A stretch of 64,000 nucleotides of DNA from Neoceratodus forsteri (taxonomy: Eukaryota > Chordata > Ceratodontiformes > Ceratodontidae), in the NCBI GenBank assembly GCA_016271365.2, contig CM028136.1, positions 473,627,001 to 473,691,000 on the forward strand, given 5' to 3'. The notes beneath the pieces are model-generated. The model did no database searches. It saw nothing but the letters and a program-made list of their open reading frames with translations, and had not been told where the DNA came from. Below are positions 10,900 to 22,792 of this stretch, piece after piece. The translations under genes and the position numbers were made by a program. Each line of letters starts with the position of its first letter. The first letter of the stretch is position 1.

Positions 10900-13590
10900 C
10901 TGTCCCATGCATTCTTGAATTCCACCACTGTTTTTGACTCTACGACCTCCTCAGGAAGGCTGTTCCATGCATCTACAACCCTCTCTGTGAAGAAATACTT
11001 TTCACATTACCTCTGAGCCATCCCCTCTATCTTCAAATTGTGTTCCCTTGTTCTTGCACATTTCTTTTCTGAAAGAGGCTACCCTCTTGGACTTTGTTGA
11101 TTCCCTTGAGGTATTTGAAAGTTTCTATCATGTCCCCCTCTCCCTTCTTTCCTCAAGGCTATACATCTTAAGCTCCTTTAGTCTTTCTTCATATGTCTTC
11201 TGGTGCAGACCCTGCACTATTTTGGTTGCCCTCCTCTGGACAGCCTCCACCCTGTCTATGTCTTTCGGGAGATGTGGTCTCAGAACTGTACACAGTACTC
11301 AGATGTGGTCTTACCAATTTGTCTGTACAGAGGGCCAACAACTTCTTGTTTTCTACTGGTGATGCCTCTCACTATGCATCCCAGTATCCTCAACCCTCCT
11401 TACTGCCTCCTCACATTGCTGGCCCACCTTAGGTCATCTGATATGATTACCCCCAGGTCTTTTTCCATTTTATTGTTGTCAGTATCTCACCCCCCATTGT
11501 GTACTTTTCCCTGGGTTTTGTTCCCAGGTGCATTACTTGCACTTCTTTGCATTGAATCTAAGCTGCCATACATTTGACCATTCCTCCAACCTTGCCAAGT
11601 CCCTTTCCCATCCTTTCCACCCACCTTGCATATCAACCTGTTGCAGATCTTTGTGTCATCTGCAAAGAGACATACTTTCCTTCCAGTCCCTCTGCAATGT
11701 CACTTATAAAGACATTAAAAGGACGGCCCCAGTACTGAACCCTGTGGTACCCCACTAATAACCCTCCTTTCTTCACTGTAGATTCTATTTACTTACCCAC
11801 TGTGTTCTGTTGTCCAGCCAGTGTTTTACCCAGGCTACCACCCTGGGACCCACTCCTAGGCTCGCTAATTTTTATTAATCTTTTGTGTGGGACTGTGTCA
11901 AATGCCTTGCTAAAGTCTAGGTAGGCCATGTCCACTGCCCCTCCCTGATCTACTACTTTGGTCAACCAGTTAAAGAAATCAATTAGATTTGTCTGACATG
12001 ACCTTCCTGCTGTGAATCCATGCTGCTTGGGTCCTGTGCCCCACCAGTCTCTAGGTACTCAACAATTCTTTCCTTCAGAAATGATTCCATCATTTTCCTA
12101 CCACTGAGGTCAAACTGACAGGTCTGTAGTTTCCTGCCTCTGTCTTGCTCCCACTTTTGTGAAGAGGAATCACATCCACCCTCCTCCAGTCATCAGGTAC
12201 CACACCAACCTCCTATGATTTATTAAAAGGGTAGTCAGCTGTGTTACTAGTTCTTCCCTTAGGATTCATCCCAGAATTCTAAAAGAACTATCAGGTCCCA
12301 TTGCTTTGTCCACCTTCCAGCTTAAGAGTTCTTTCAGAACCCTTTCTTCTGTGAAAGAACTAATATCAACCATCCTATCCAGAGTGCTTATATTGACTGG
12401 ATTAGGTATCCCCCTGCTTTTCCATTGTGAATACTGAGCAGAAGTATTTCGTTCAGTATCCCTGCTTTTTCACTGTCGTTCTTTGCCCAATCACCTTCCT
12501 CTTTATTCAGCCTCAGTATCCCTGCCTTAGTCTTTCTTTGCTCCCAGAATGTACCTATAAAAGGTTTTATCCCCTTCTTAACCGGGTTGGCTATCTTTCC
12601 TCAGTTTGGGGCTTTGCTTCTCTGACTGCCTTCCCCGCTTCCTTCTGCTTTAACTGGTACAGTTCTCTGTCCTGCTCCTTCTGTGTTTCTTTTACTTCCT
12701 GAATGCTGTCTTTTCTCCCTGCCTTCCTCGCCACTTCTTTTGAGAACCATGGTGTTTTTTTTCTTTCATTTTGATTTTGTTTATTTGCTTCACACAAAGG
12801 CTTGTTGCCTCTGTGATGGCAGTGTTGATGTTTTCCATTGTTGCTCCATCCCACCTTCTTGCCCTTTTGCTAGTGCTTTTCGAGGCACTCTCCCAATTTG
12901 ACAAAATCAGCCCTCCTGAAGTCCAGCACCTTCACTTATGTGTGGCTTGACTCTAAAGCTAAGTTTATCGTGAACCACACTGTCTGGTGGATGCTTGTTC
13001 CCAGATGGCTACCACTTCAAGATCAGAGATCCTCTCTCTGTCCCCATTTGAAAGTACCAGGTCTAAGATTGCCCCTCCAAGTGGGTTCCAAAACTAGCTG
13101 TCTGAGGCATGCCCTCTGTAGGTATTGAGAATGGCCCTGCTCTTGGATGTGGCTGCAGCAAAGGTGCCCAGTTAACATCTGGCATATGCAGATCCCCATC
13201 AGCAATATCTCCCTTCTCTACCATCCCAGGATGCCATCTATCATTTCCTTGTCTGTTTCCTCCCCTGAGATGGAGGTCTGTATACAACCCCTGTGTGGAT
13301 TGTGGAGCCATTTCCAGTTGCCAGGGTGACCCACAGTGCCTCCTCTCCTCCTGTTTACCCTTTAGTTCTGTTGCTTTGATCCCTTCCCTTACATAGAGAG
13401 CTACTCCTACTCCTCTTCTCTCTCTCTCTGTCCCTCCTGTAGATTGTGTACCCTGGTATGTTGACATCCCAGTCATGGATCTCTGTGTACCATGTTTCTG
13501 TGACTGCCATGATATCCAGGCATCCTCTTCCATCAAGGCTACCATTTCAGGGAGCTTTTTACTCAGACTATGGGCATTGCTATTCATTAC
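10900..13590 (-). pseudogene. CR1 endonuclease-RT polyprotein remnant, copy 1
   Basis: The polyprotein nicks target DNA and reverse transcribes the element's RNA. On the minus strand, 13587-13063 carries the APE-type endonuclease: a start near NSNAHSLSKKLPE, GVGVALYVREGI in the middle, and a GDLHMPDVNW motif near 13195-13165 corresponding to the usual GDFN.P block. The linker (12854-12591) includes KEQDRELYQLKQKEAGKAV. The RT catalytic motif FADDTK is readable near 11668-11649. Frameshifts are scattered throughout, and a 27-base inversion at 12262-12288 destroys the GPDGIHPRILKEL block. Confidence 0.85.
12262..12288. other. 27-base microinversion inside CR1 copy 1
   Basis: These 27 bases are the exact reverse complement of 15247-15273 in CR1 copy 2, and both copies align in the normal orientation on each side (CCCTTA before, ATCAGG after). 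Copy 2 encodes the expected GPDGIHPRILKEL of CR1 RT, so copy 1 carries the derived, inverted state. Confidence 0.9.
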
Positions 13591-13753
13591 CCTCCATTTT
13601 TTATGGCTTTATTTCTTTTTGCCCCATCTCTGTCCTTACTGCCATTGTCTTTTTCTCCATTTCTTATTACTGTAACATAATCTGGTGCTTAAAAAGTATG
13701 TTAGAACTCATTAAAATGGTAAATGAATGTCCAAAAATAGTACAATACTGCCT

Positions 13754-16165
13754 AGAAACATAGAATTTGATGGCAGATAAGGACCGCTTGGCCCACCCAG
13801 TCTGCCTTTCCCCACCTAATGGATAAGCTGTAGATCCTAGTTAACCAGCAGCCTACTTCTTTCTACCCCACCCCTAGAATTGCCTTATGGCTGTCCCATG
13901 CATGCTTGAATTCCACCACTGTTTTTGACTCCACAACCTCCTCAGGAAGGCTGTTCCATGCATCCACAACCCTCTCTGTGAAAAATACTTCCTTACATTA
14001 CCTTTGAGCGCTCCCGCTTCAAATTGTGCCCCTTGTTCTTGCACACCTCTTTTTTGAAAGATGCTACCCTCTTGGACTTTGTTGATTCCTTGAGGTACTT
14101 GAAAGTTTCTATTATATCCCCCTCTCCTCCTTTCCTCGAGGCTATACGTATTAAGCTCCTTTAGTCTCTCTTCATGTCTTCTGGTGCAGACCCTGCACCA
14201 TTTTAGTTGCCCTCCTCTGGACAGCTTCCATCTTGTCTATGTCCTTCGGAGATTGGGTCTCCAGAACTGCACACAGCACTTCAGATGGGGTCTCACCAGC
14301 TGTCTGTACAGAGAGATAACAACTTCCTGTTTTCTACTGGTGATGCCTCTCCCTATGCATCCCAGTAGCCCCAGCCCTCCTTACTGACCTCTCACATTGC
14401 TTGTCCACCTTTAAGTCATCTGATATGACTACCCCAGGTCCCTTTCCATTTTGTTGTTGTTAGTATCTAACCCCCATTGTGTACCTTTCCCTGGGTTTTG
14501 TTTCCCAGGTGCATTACCTGCACTTCTTAGCATTAAATCTAGCTGCCATACATTTGACCATTCCTCTAACCTTGCCAAGTCCTTTTCATCCTTTCCACCC
14601 CACCTTGTGCATCAACTCTGTTGCAGATCTTTGTGTCATCTGCAAAGAGACATACTTTTCCTTCCAGTCCCTCTGCAATGTACACACAAAGACATTGAAG
14701 AGGACCGTCCTAATACTGAACCCTCGGCACCCCACTAGTAACCCCCTTTCTTCAGAGTGGACTCCATTTACTATTGCTCTCTGTGTCCTATTCTCCATCC
14801 AATTCTTTACCCAGGCTATCATCTTGGGACCCACTCCCAAGCTAGACTAACTTGTATATTAATCTTTGTGTGGGACTGAGTCAAATGCCTTGCTAAAGTC
14901 TAGGTAGACCATGTCCACAGCTCCTCCCTGATCTACTACTTTGGTCACCTAGTCAAAGAAATCTATTAGATTCATCTGGCATGACCTTCCCACTGTGAAT
15001 CCATGCTGCCTTGGGTCCTGCACCCTCTGGCCTCTAGGTACTCGACAATTCTTTCCTTCAGAAGTGATTCCATCATTTTCCCTATCACTGAGGTTAAACT
15101 AACAGGTCTGTAGTTTCCTGCTTCTGCCCTGCTCCCACTTTTGTGAAAGGGAATCACATCTGCCCTCCTCCAGTCCTCAGGTACCACCCCATCCTCCCAT
15201 GATTTGTTAAAGAGGGTAGTCAGTGGTGTCACTAGTTCTACCCTTAGTTCTTTTAGAATTCTGGGATGAATCCCATCAGGCCCCATTGCTTTGTGCACCT
15301 TCAGTTTTAAGAGTTCTTTCAGAACCCTTTCTTCTGTAAATGGGCTGGTATCAACTTCTGTATCCAGAGTGTTTCTATTGTTTGTTTTAGGTACTCCCCT
15401 CTTCATTTGTAAATACTAAGCAAAAATATTTGTTTAGTATCTCCACCTTTTCACAGGCACCATCTGCCCACCTCATCCCTTTATTAAGCCTCACTATCCT
15501 CCTTAGTCTTCCTTCGCTTCCTGATGTACCTAAAAAGGTTTTATTCCCCTTCTTAACTGAGTTGGCTATCTTTTCCTCAGTTCGGGCCTTTGCTGTTCTG
15601 ACTGCCTTCCCAGCTTCCTTTTGCTTTAACTGATACAATTCTCTGTCCTGCTCCTTCTGTGATTCCTTGTACTTTCTGAATGCTTTCTTTCTCTTGAACC
15701 TTCCTGCCACCTCCTTTGAGAACCATAGTGGTTTCTTACATCATTTTGTTTTATTTATTTGCTTCACACAAAGGCTTGTTACCTCTGTGATGGCAGTTTT
15801 ATTATTCCCCATTGTTCTTCCATTCCTCCTTCCTGCCCATTTGCTAGTGCATTCCTTAGGCACTCACCCATTTTGCAAAGTCAGCCCTCCTGAAGTCCAG
15901 TACTTTTGCCTTTGTGGCTTGACTCTATTGCTGTGTTTATTGTGAACCATACTGTTGGAGTGGTCGCTAGTTCCCGATGGCTACCCATTTCTACATCTGT
16001 GATCCCTCTCTCCATCTCCATTTGAGAGGACCAGGTCTAAGATTGCTCCCTCTCAGTGGGTTCCAATACTAGTTGCCTCAAGGCATGCCCCTTGTAGGGC
16101 ATCTAGAACAACCCCACTTTGAAGTGGCTGCTGCAACTGCACTCCAGTTAACATCTGGCATGATC
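13754..16165 (-). mobile_element. CR1-clade LINE, copy 2
   Basis: The same CR1 subfamily as copy 1, in the same orientation, with a complete 3' end (GAAACATAGAATTTGATGG on the plus strand at 13754). It is 5' truncated near 16165, close to the endonuclease GD.N.PD.NW position. The two copies are separated by only about 80 bases of other sequence. Target duplications are not clear. Confidence 0.85.
13900..15710 (-). pseudogene. CR1 RT polyprotein remnant, copy 2
   Basis: Minus-strand frame 15710-15387 is the linker (KEQDRELYQLKQKEAGKAV, then NKYFCLVFTNEEGS). Frame 15406-14972 is the N-terminal half of the RT: KAMGPDGIHPRILKEL, FNKSWEDGVVPEDWR, then AGNYRPVSLTS. The FADDTK catalytic block lies near 14650-14631. 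The WNSLPEEV-like C-terminal block lies near 13990-13910. The 144-residue RT segment is one of the longest uninterrupted coding stretches in the window, yet frameshifts on both sides make the copy inactive. Confidence 0.85.
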
Positions 16166-16545
16166 TAATTACCTAAACACACAGCCTATTATAACTACAT
16201 ACATATTTATAGAATACATTATAACCCATAAAGGCCTAATCAATGCTGAGGTAAACAATCCATCATGTTAGAAGGGAAAGTTGTCAGATGAGCATAACTT
16301 GAAAAATCGCATCTGTTATGGTCAGATTCAGTGTTGTACACCAGCATCATGTGTATAGTCCATGTTCCCAGAAGTAGTAATAAGCTCCACTTTGAAAACA
16401 TTCAGATAAGTTTGCAGTTTTGTCAGGACCATAATCTCTGTAAGGAAAAGAGAAACAGCAGAAAAACAAAAGGAACAACAGACCAATATCACACATCCTA
16501 CAGATTGCTCTTAACAAGTTAAAGCAGAAGGAGGCCTGTCCCTTA
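16166..16545. other. Unassigned stretch
   Basis: No recognisable element between CR1 copy 2 and the L2-clade LINE. Confidence 0.5.
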
Positions 16546-18163
16546 AAAACTCTTGAAAAGAGGGTACCTCAAGGTTCTATATTAGGGCCTTACTTTTGCA
16601 ATCTACATTAATAACATCGACTACTGTATAAAAAGAAGCCAACATCCATCTGTTTGCAGATGATACAGTTCTCCACGCGAGTCGCCCAACACCTGAAGCT
16701 GTCTGCAATGACCTACAGTCAGAATTCAACCTTTGCAAAGCCAATTCCTCCAAAATAAGCTACTCCTTAATGCCAAAAAACTAAAGCAATGGTCCTCTCC
16801 CTTTCATCCATACAGCTAACCCTGTGAGTGGGACAGTTACCCAAATTACCACAGTTCTAGGTGAAAAACTAGAATTTGTTACAAATTTCAAGTATCTGGG
16901 AGTTTGATAGACCAAAGACTCTCCTTCATTGAACATATCGAGGACTTGCTAAAACGACTTTGGCAAAGGCTTGGCCTGTTTTAGAATCAACCAATTTCTC
17001 AGAGATGCCAAGAAACAACTGGTCCAATCCATTTTCCTATCATTGGTTGATTATGCTGATTTCCTCTATAGCCAATGCCCCAACTCTTACATGGCTAAAC
17101 TGGACACACTCTACCATCGAGCACTGAGATTTATAATGGGACTTCCTTCGACATGCATCACTGCACCTATATGCAGCAGTGGGGTAGACATCACTAAAGT
17201 TCAGGCGCCACAGAAACGCCACTTTCTGGACCTATAGAGCCATCTCCAATAAGCTGCCTTACTATATGTCCTACTGTCTTCCCTGAGTATAATTGGGAAA
17301 TATGCTAAGAAGTTACTCAGCTATTACACTTAAAGTACCCAAAGCAAAATCCCACTTTGGCAGGGCAGCCATAAGCTTTGTGCTACCTACCTTATGGAAC
17401 GATCTACAAAAAACCCTCAAATTAAGCACTGTAATCGGTATAAATGCCTTCAAGATGCTTTTTTCCATACAATCAGAGAAGTATGTAACTGCTTCACCCA
17501 CTCAGACCCAGTACGGTGTCTGCACTGGTATATAGCCATGCCTAGACCCAGTTTTAAGTACTGACCCCCAGCTTGCTCCTCACAAGCCTAATTGTTCTCT
17601 CTCTTATCCCCTGTCTTATTAACACTAGGCCCATCCATCCCCTTATCCTTCCTTTCCCAACATCAGATAGGAGCTCACTACCCCTGGGTTGTGACATCCT
17701 ACCATGCCCCATACTTTATAGCATTCAGTCCTGGGGCTCACACATACTCCTTTTCTCCATCCACCTTCTCTACATCCCATTTTACCAACTCCTCTGTGCA
17801 CTGTGCCTTCCTAGCCTTTCTCCCACTACCTACCTTCCCCCTACCTTCACCTCTACCTGGTGTATATTTTTTTTTCTGTTACTTTCCTCATGCAACCTTA
17901 GATAACCTGCTTTATCTTCCAATAGACACTTCTATGTATGTAAATACCCTGTAATCTGTACAATATCTATATAATTCTATGTACATATGAACTCTTTCTT
18001 CCTCTCTGTAAACAGTATTATCTGTATTGCCTTGTAAATACCTGTGTTGACCTGTATATACAATTGTTCATGCTCTACCCAGGTCCATCTTGCAAATGAG
18101 CTTCTGCTCAATGATGAATGCCTGGTTAAATAAAGACTTGATTGATTGATTGATTGATTGAAT
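16546..18163 (+). mobile_element. L2-clade LINE, 5' truncated, with GATT tail
   Basis: A plus-strand LINE fragment beginning inside the reverse transcriptase and ending in a GATT tail at 18139-18163, a simple-repeat tail typical of L2-group elements. The 3' UTR has CTCAATGATGAATGCC and AATAAAG just before the tail. A second L2-clade element at 49455-50895 has a related 3' end. Confidence 0.8.
16560..17520 (+). pseudogene. L2-clade RT remnant
   Basis: The RT copies the element's RNA at the insertion site. The readable blocks are VPQGSILGP near 16568 and LFADDTVLH near 16650, with both catalytic aspartates kept. Then comes FLRDAKKQLVQSIFLSLVDY with KLDTLYHRALRFI (about 17000-17140), which is the conserved region after the RT. 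The C-terminal WNDLQKTLKLST block lies near 17400. The blocks lie in several frames, so the gene is broken. The fragment starts in mid-RT, so the endonuclease is missing. Confidence 0.8.
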
Positions 18164-18339
18164 ATCTACAATGTCTATATGTCATACTAGAATTAAGATA
18201 CATATTATCAGATACAAATTAAAATCTGTGCTAAGGATAGAACATCATGGACCTGATATTCAAAAGTTTGCATGGGTGTTAACTGGTGTTTGCCTACAAA
18301 CCAGGTTTTGCTCTGGAGTCCAATATTAAAAGGCTTGGT

Positions 18340-18600
18340 TGCAGACCAGTCCACTGGTACAGTGGTAATGCTACTGCTTGTGATGCTGATGATCCAGGTT
18401 TGAAGCAAGCCTGGGTGTCAGAGGTCAGCTGGGGAAAGAGGATTACGCATCCTACAGATTGCTCTCCTCTCCCAGGTGGTGGATGGGAAGCTGCTGTTGT
18501 CTGTATGACCCTCATGGGGCATGGGGTTCTGGAAAGCCAGAGTTCACTAGGTTTTAGTGGCATGACTGTCAAATGGCATTCTTACACCTGGTGACATTGC
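18340..18600 (+). mobile_element. tRNA-derived SINE-like sequence
   Basis: An A box-like TGGTACAGTGGTAATGC (from 18355) is followed about 42 bases on by a B box-like GGTTTGAAGC (18397). The spacing is right for a tRNA-derived Pol III promoter. The following body (GGATGGGAAGCTGCTG and on) is not one I recognise. It lies within foldback 2. Confidence 0.5.
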
Positions 18601-19109
18601 ACGTCATGCATCTCCCGCTAGAAACCTAACAAAATGCTGGGCGTGCACAATGCCACCCACCTCACCCTGACTCCATACAAGCTGACCATGGTGCACTCCC
18701 TGGACACTGGATGAGGCATCTGAGGGTAAGTAGGGAGGCCCCTGAGAACCCTGCCCTGGTAGATAAACCAGGGAAGAACAACAGAGGAGTGTCAGCCGAG
18801 ACTGACAAACTACAAGCTGGGTCAAGCTAAGGGAAAGCCATTCCTGGCCCCTCCAAAAAGGCACAGTTATGCTCGGTAAACAGAGTTAGCGACTGAGCAA
18901 ACCAAAATATGGTATAGGCAAATGGGGGCATGGACAGGAATATCGGTCAAGCAAATATTCAGCATATTTGCATTGCACAAAAGGGTTTACAATGGTCCTT
19001 GTACTCTGTGCACATACCATCAAACAAAACCCCCTCTTGCTCCACTCAACCCTAGAAGCTGCTGGAGGTAATGCAAAGCAAAGTTTTTAGTGCTGCGATC
19101 GGTGAAATA

Positions 19110-19490
19110 CTGGTGATGCTAGTTCTGAGGACTGCCAGCCCACAGTCAAGTTTCATTGGGGTCGATGGAATTAGCATTAGATATTTTCTAATATCAGAAG
19201 GTCCAGGTCCAGATGTAATGGTCTATTAGTGAATTTGTACACTAGACCAGGTATGAATTAGAGTTGTTGCCCTTGAATGCTTGATTCCAAACGAGTCTTC
19301 ACTGTGTGAGTCACCCCATGAAGACTCATTTTGAGTCAAGGTGCTGGAGCAAGTAAGCTCCTAATTTCTGCATACCTCTGGTCTGGTGTGCACTGAATAA
19401 AATTAGCTGTGGATATATATTACTTGCCTAGACGTGATTATTCTGATGTTAAGAGGTATCCGAGTGCTGGTGCATCCTTTGTTTTCAAGC
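19110..19490 (+). repeat. Possible LTR fragment inside foldback 2
   Basis: It contains CTCTGGTCTGGTGTGCACTG followed by AATAAAA, similar to the promoter-to-polyA part of the LTR at 44786-45483 (TTTGGTCTGGTGTGTGTTCC, then AATAAA). The ends are not clear. An AGCTGGAGGTAATGC-like sequence on each side (about 19059 and 19488) may mark the insertion. Confidence 0.3.
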
Positions 19491-19589
19491 TGGAGGTAAT
19501 GCACAACTAGCCAGATGTCCACAGGGGGAACACACCCACCCTGTGGTCCATGGCACCCTCACCCCAATTGTCAGCCTGAAGTTATAGAA

Positions 19590-20690
19590 AAAGAAATCCG
19601 GGTTCTACTGGTCTCCACCTCCTCCAATCCACCAGCCCATAGTGACAAAATCTCCCTGGTGCTAGTGATTGCACCTCTCTTCAATCACCAGACCATGTTA
19701 AGAAATAATACCTCTTTGGTGCTGGTGGTCCTTCCTGTCACCAACCCATATAAAGAAACAATACATACTTGATGCTAGTGGTCCCCTTCCCTCCACTTGC
19801 CAGCCCATGCTACACAAATCTCCCTGATTCTAATGGCCCCTCCTCCAATCACCAACACATACTACAGAAATCTCCCTAGTGTTAGTGGTCCTCCCCTCCG
19901 ATCACCGGCCCATAGTATAACTAAACTCTCCTGGCATCCAGTGATCCCCCGGCACCAATCCATGGTACCTCAATTGAATGTCTGTGATCCCTGGCATCTA
20001 GTGGTGCCCCAGCCGCACTGAGCACCCACCCTCAGTCACTTTACCGGTATCCTCAACGATGCAGGTGTGCATACAGTGACTGGTGTAGTCTTCCTTATCC
20101 TCCTTAGCCAGCCACCATATGTCCAGGCAGGAAGCACATGTCTTATTTATAGGACATGGTGCATCACCCTGTCCTATAAAAAGTAATGTGCTCCTGCCTG
20201 GATATATGGCTTCTGGCTTATGAGGTGTGAGGATGGCTGTGCTGATCACTGTATGCACACCTGTGGCATAGAGGATACTGGTAAGGTGACTGGAGGGTGG
20301 GTGCTTGGTGCCATGGTGGGAGGCTGCTAGACACTGGGGTTATAGACATCTGACTGGAGGTACCATTGATCAGTGCTGGGGTGGAATCACTGGACACCAG
20401 GTGGGGTTAGTTATGCTGTGGGCTGGCAATTGAGGGAGGGAGGACCACTGGCACCAGCGAGGTATTATTTCTTTATATAGTGTGATGATCAGATGGAACT
20501 ACTAGCACCAGGGAGGTATTATTTCTTCATATGAGCTGGTGATCCGATGGAGGGGACCAGTAGCACCTGGGAGATTTTTGTTGTATGGGCTGGTGATCAG
20601 AGAAAGGGGACCACCAGCATCAGGGAGGTATTATTTCTTTATATGACTGGTGAGCAGTTGGAGGGGGATCACTAGCCCCATGGATAGCCA
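19590..20690. repeat. Foldback 2 inverted subrepeat arms
   Basis: Left units (19590-20000) and right units (20390-20690) are inverted copies. The right units read roughly GACCAC.AGCACCAGGGAGG, TATTATTTCTTTATATG, then GCTGGTGATCAG. The core CTAGCACCAGGGA and the GTGATCAG element resemble the unit arrays at 2285-3345 and 25530-26010. Confidence 0.75.
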
Positions 20691-21530
20691 CATATGTCTG
20701 GGCCTGGGAAAGCGGAGGTATCACATCAGGATATCAACATCCTGACAGCAAACACCACCATTGTGATGAATCTCACCAGGTCGAGATCTTTTGCTGTGGT
20801 GTTCCACTGTGTGCTGACACTTGGAGTTGGTTATTTAGAGAATGGGTGGGTGTGGGGCAAAGCCCCAGGAGAAAAAATACTTTCTCCTGTTGGGGACAAT
20901 GCCACCTGTCAGCATCGTTCCCATCTCTGTCGGGGTGTTGATCAACACCGTCAATATCATGACATGGAACCAAAGGCGACAGTGCCACCTAGCCTGCCTC
21001 TACTACCCACGCAAATGGGCCCATAATGGTCATGCAAATGGTCTCTTAGCATCTTGCATGCCCAATGGACTCATTTGCATTGGTCCTTGAAAACTCAGAT
21101 AGTGCTCTGGTGTTTGTGGCCCACTTTGACAGTCATGTCTGGGCAGTGCTACTTTTACTTAGCTCTGTACTGACATGGCCCTGTATTCAGTCGGAGAGCA
21201 CCAGTGCACTATCTGACTGCATATAGCATCCTCAGACCCTTGGACAATTTCAAAGTGAAGCACAAACTTTGCACTCCACTTTGCACTTTACTGAATATCA
21301 GGCCCTATATCTACTGCTGGTGATATCATGACCTAAGATGGCTGCTTTTGCTTAAGTCCCTGAATAGCCTGTATAGAATCTGTTTACATCCATTGGCACA
21401 CGATCAAACTTTTAGCTTAAAACCATTTCATTTGAAAGCCATAGTTGTGAGCAGTCAGCAGATACCATTTTGATTATTTTGGCAGAAGCACAGAAAACAG
21501 TTACGGTCAAAAAATAGTGCTTAGCTAAAA

Positions 21531-22045
21531 TGGGTGAGAAAATGGTGGTACCTTCTCTTTACAAGACAGTCAGGATCACAAACATCACAGAAATTAAACA
21601 GATGCTTCAGACACTTATACCAGAATTTGTGGAGTTGAGGAACAGTACTAAGAAGGTGGAAGAAAGGATGGAAGCCACTGAGTTGAGAATTGCTGATACA
21701 ACATTCTTTACAATGAAGGATAAAGACACACTTCACTGCAGGCTGACAGGACACAACAGCTTGTGAGGCAGGTAGAGAAGATATGGGAAAAAGTGGATGA
21801 TCTCAAGAATAGAGGTTACAGAAAATATAAGGATTGTGGGTATTCTGAGAGGGTCTGAAAGCACTGATGTGCTACTTTTACAAACTGTGCTGTCAAAGGT
21901 ACTGGATAACTACTGGGATATGCTGCTTGAGATAAAGCTCACCCACAGGAATCTTGCACCCTGACCTGCTCGAGGCCCCCAGTGATCCCTGGCATACCTG
22001 CAAAATACAGCATAAAAGAGCAAACATTAAAATTTGCAAGGGAAG
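21531..22045 (+). pseudogene. L1 ORF1 remnant
   Basis: A plus-strand fragment of an L1-type ORF1. The frame from 21530 starts MGEKMVVPSLYKTVR and has a heptad-like helical region (ELRNSTKKVEERMEATELR) and then a frameshift. Further on, the L1 ORF1 signature ENIRIVGILRGSES is readable near 21815-21856, followed by KLTHRNLAP. In a later frame comes AKYSIKEQTLKFAR. The order coiled coil, then RRM motif, then the IER.HR..AP-type block is the L1 ORF1 order. It is 3' truncated at the AT-rich repeat that follows. Confidence 0.65.
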
Positions 22046-22067
22046 GGCCACTGAAATGTAATGGCCA

Positions 22068-22181
22068 CAAAATATATATGTGTATATAAATATATATATA
22101 GCTATATAGATATATATAGATATTTAGATATATAGATATATAGATATAGAGATACAGATATATGTACAGTATATATATTCT
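22068..22181. repeat. AT-rich TATAGA microsatellite
   Basis: An imperfect TATATAGA / GATATA run abutting the palindromic element that follows. Confidence 0.85.
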
Positions 22182-22787
22182 TTGGAAAATAACTTCATTA
22201 GTACACCAGTTATGGTAATGTAATGCCACAAAAGTAGGGAAATGTGACATTAGAGTGTCCAGTCCTAACTCACCACCCCATCCACAAATAGCAAAGGAAA
22301 AAACATTAGGGTTTTGGGTCTCCAGAGTCTTGGCAAATCAGTGGTGGAGTCTTCCTTGGGGTTGTCAACCCTATTGGCCCCCCTCCCAGCCAGAAGCCTG
22401 TAGTCCAAAGCATAAGCAACAGCTCCAAGCCAGTGGCTCATATCAATACACTCTTCAAAGTAGAGAATTATGTCTCACCACATGTTGCCATCCAGTTTGT
22501 GTAGGTTTCTTCATGCAGGGCCCTGCACACCCTCATGAAGAAAAGAAGATCATGTGTGATGTTATTTGTTTAGGGAATGGGGTGGGCATTAGGGTTGAGA
22601 ACTCCAAGGAAGACTCCACCACTGACTCACCAAGACTCTGGAGACTGAAAACTCTAATGTTTTTTTCCTTTTTCTGCTTGGGGGTGGGGTGGGGGAGCTA
22701 GGGTTGTAAACCCAAACTCCACATTTACCTACTTTTGTCACATTAAGTTACCTTAACTGGTGCATTAATAACATTTTTTGCAAAGTA
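22182..22787. mobile_element. 0.6 kb palindromic MITE-like element
   Basis: The left arm (22182-22365) and right arm (about 22585-22787) are complementary. Outer ends are TTCTTTGGAAAATAAC and its diverged complement near GTTATTAATGCACC, then CACCAGTTA.GGTAA, CTACTTTTGT, CATTAGGGTTTTG, CCAGAGTCTTGG and GGTGGAGTCTTCCTTGG in each arm. The central 220 bases are unique. Right-arm relatives occur at 9140-9330 and 57085-57285. Confidence 0.75.
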
Positions 22788-22792
22788 TTTCA

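Larger units (their letters stand above)
10759..13670 (-). mobile_element. CR1-clade LINE, copy 1
   Basis: A minus-strand LINE with its 3' end at 10759, marked by the CR1-type tail that reads GAAACATAGAAACATAG on the plus strand, and a 5' end near 13670. It covers the endonuclease (about 13590-13000), linker, reverse transcriptase (about 12330-11640) and the conserved C-terminal block near 10990-10900 (WNSLPEEV type). It is 5' truncated relative to a full CR1. Copy 2 lies directly upstream in the same orientation. Confidence 0.85.
18249..21305. mobile_element. Foldback element 2 with 62-66 bp subunits
   Basis: A 3 kb palindromic element with complementary ends GGACCTGATATTCA (18249) and TGAATATCAGGCCC (to 21305). 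It has the same terminal TGATATTCA theme as foldback 1. Its arms contain subunits at about 19590-20000 (left, with CTCCCTGGTGCTAGTG) and 20390-20690 (right, with CACTAGCACCAGGGAG). The centre is near 20140, between two copies of a CAGGCAGGA-type sequence. It also shares with foldback 1 an internal segment with ATGCAAAT and CCATAATG. It has no coding capacity that I can see. A SINE-like sequence and a possible LTR fragment lie inside it. Confidence 0.75.
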
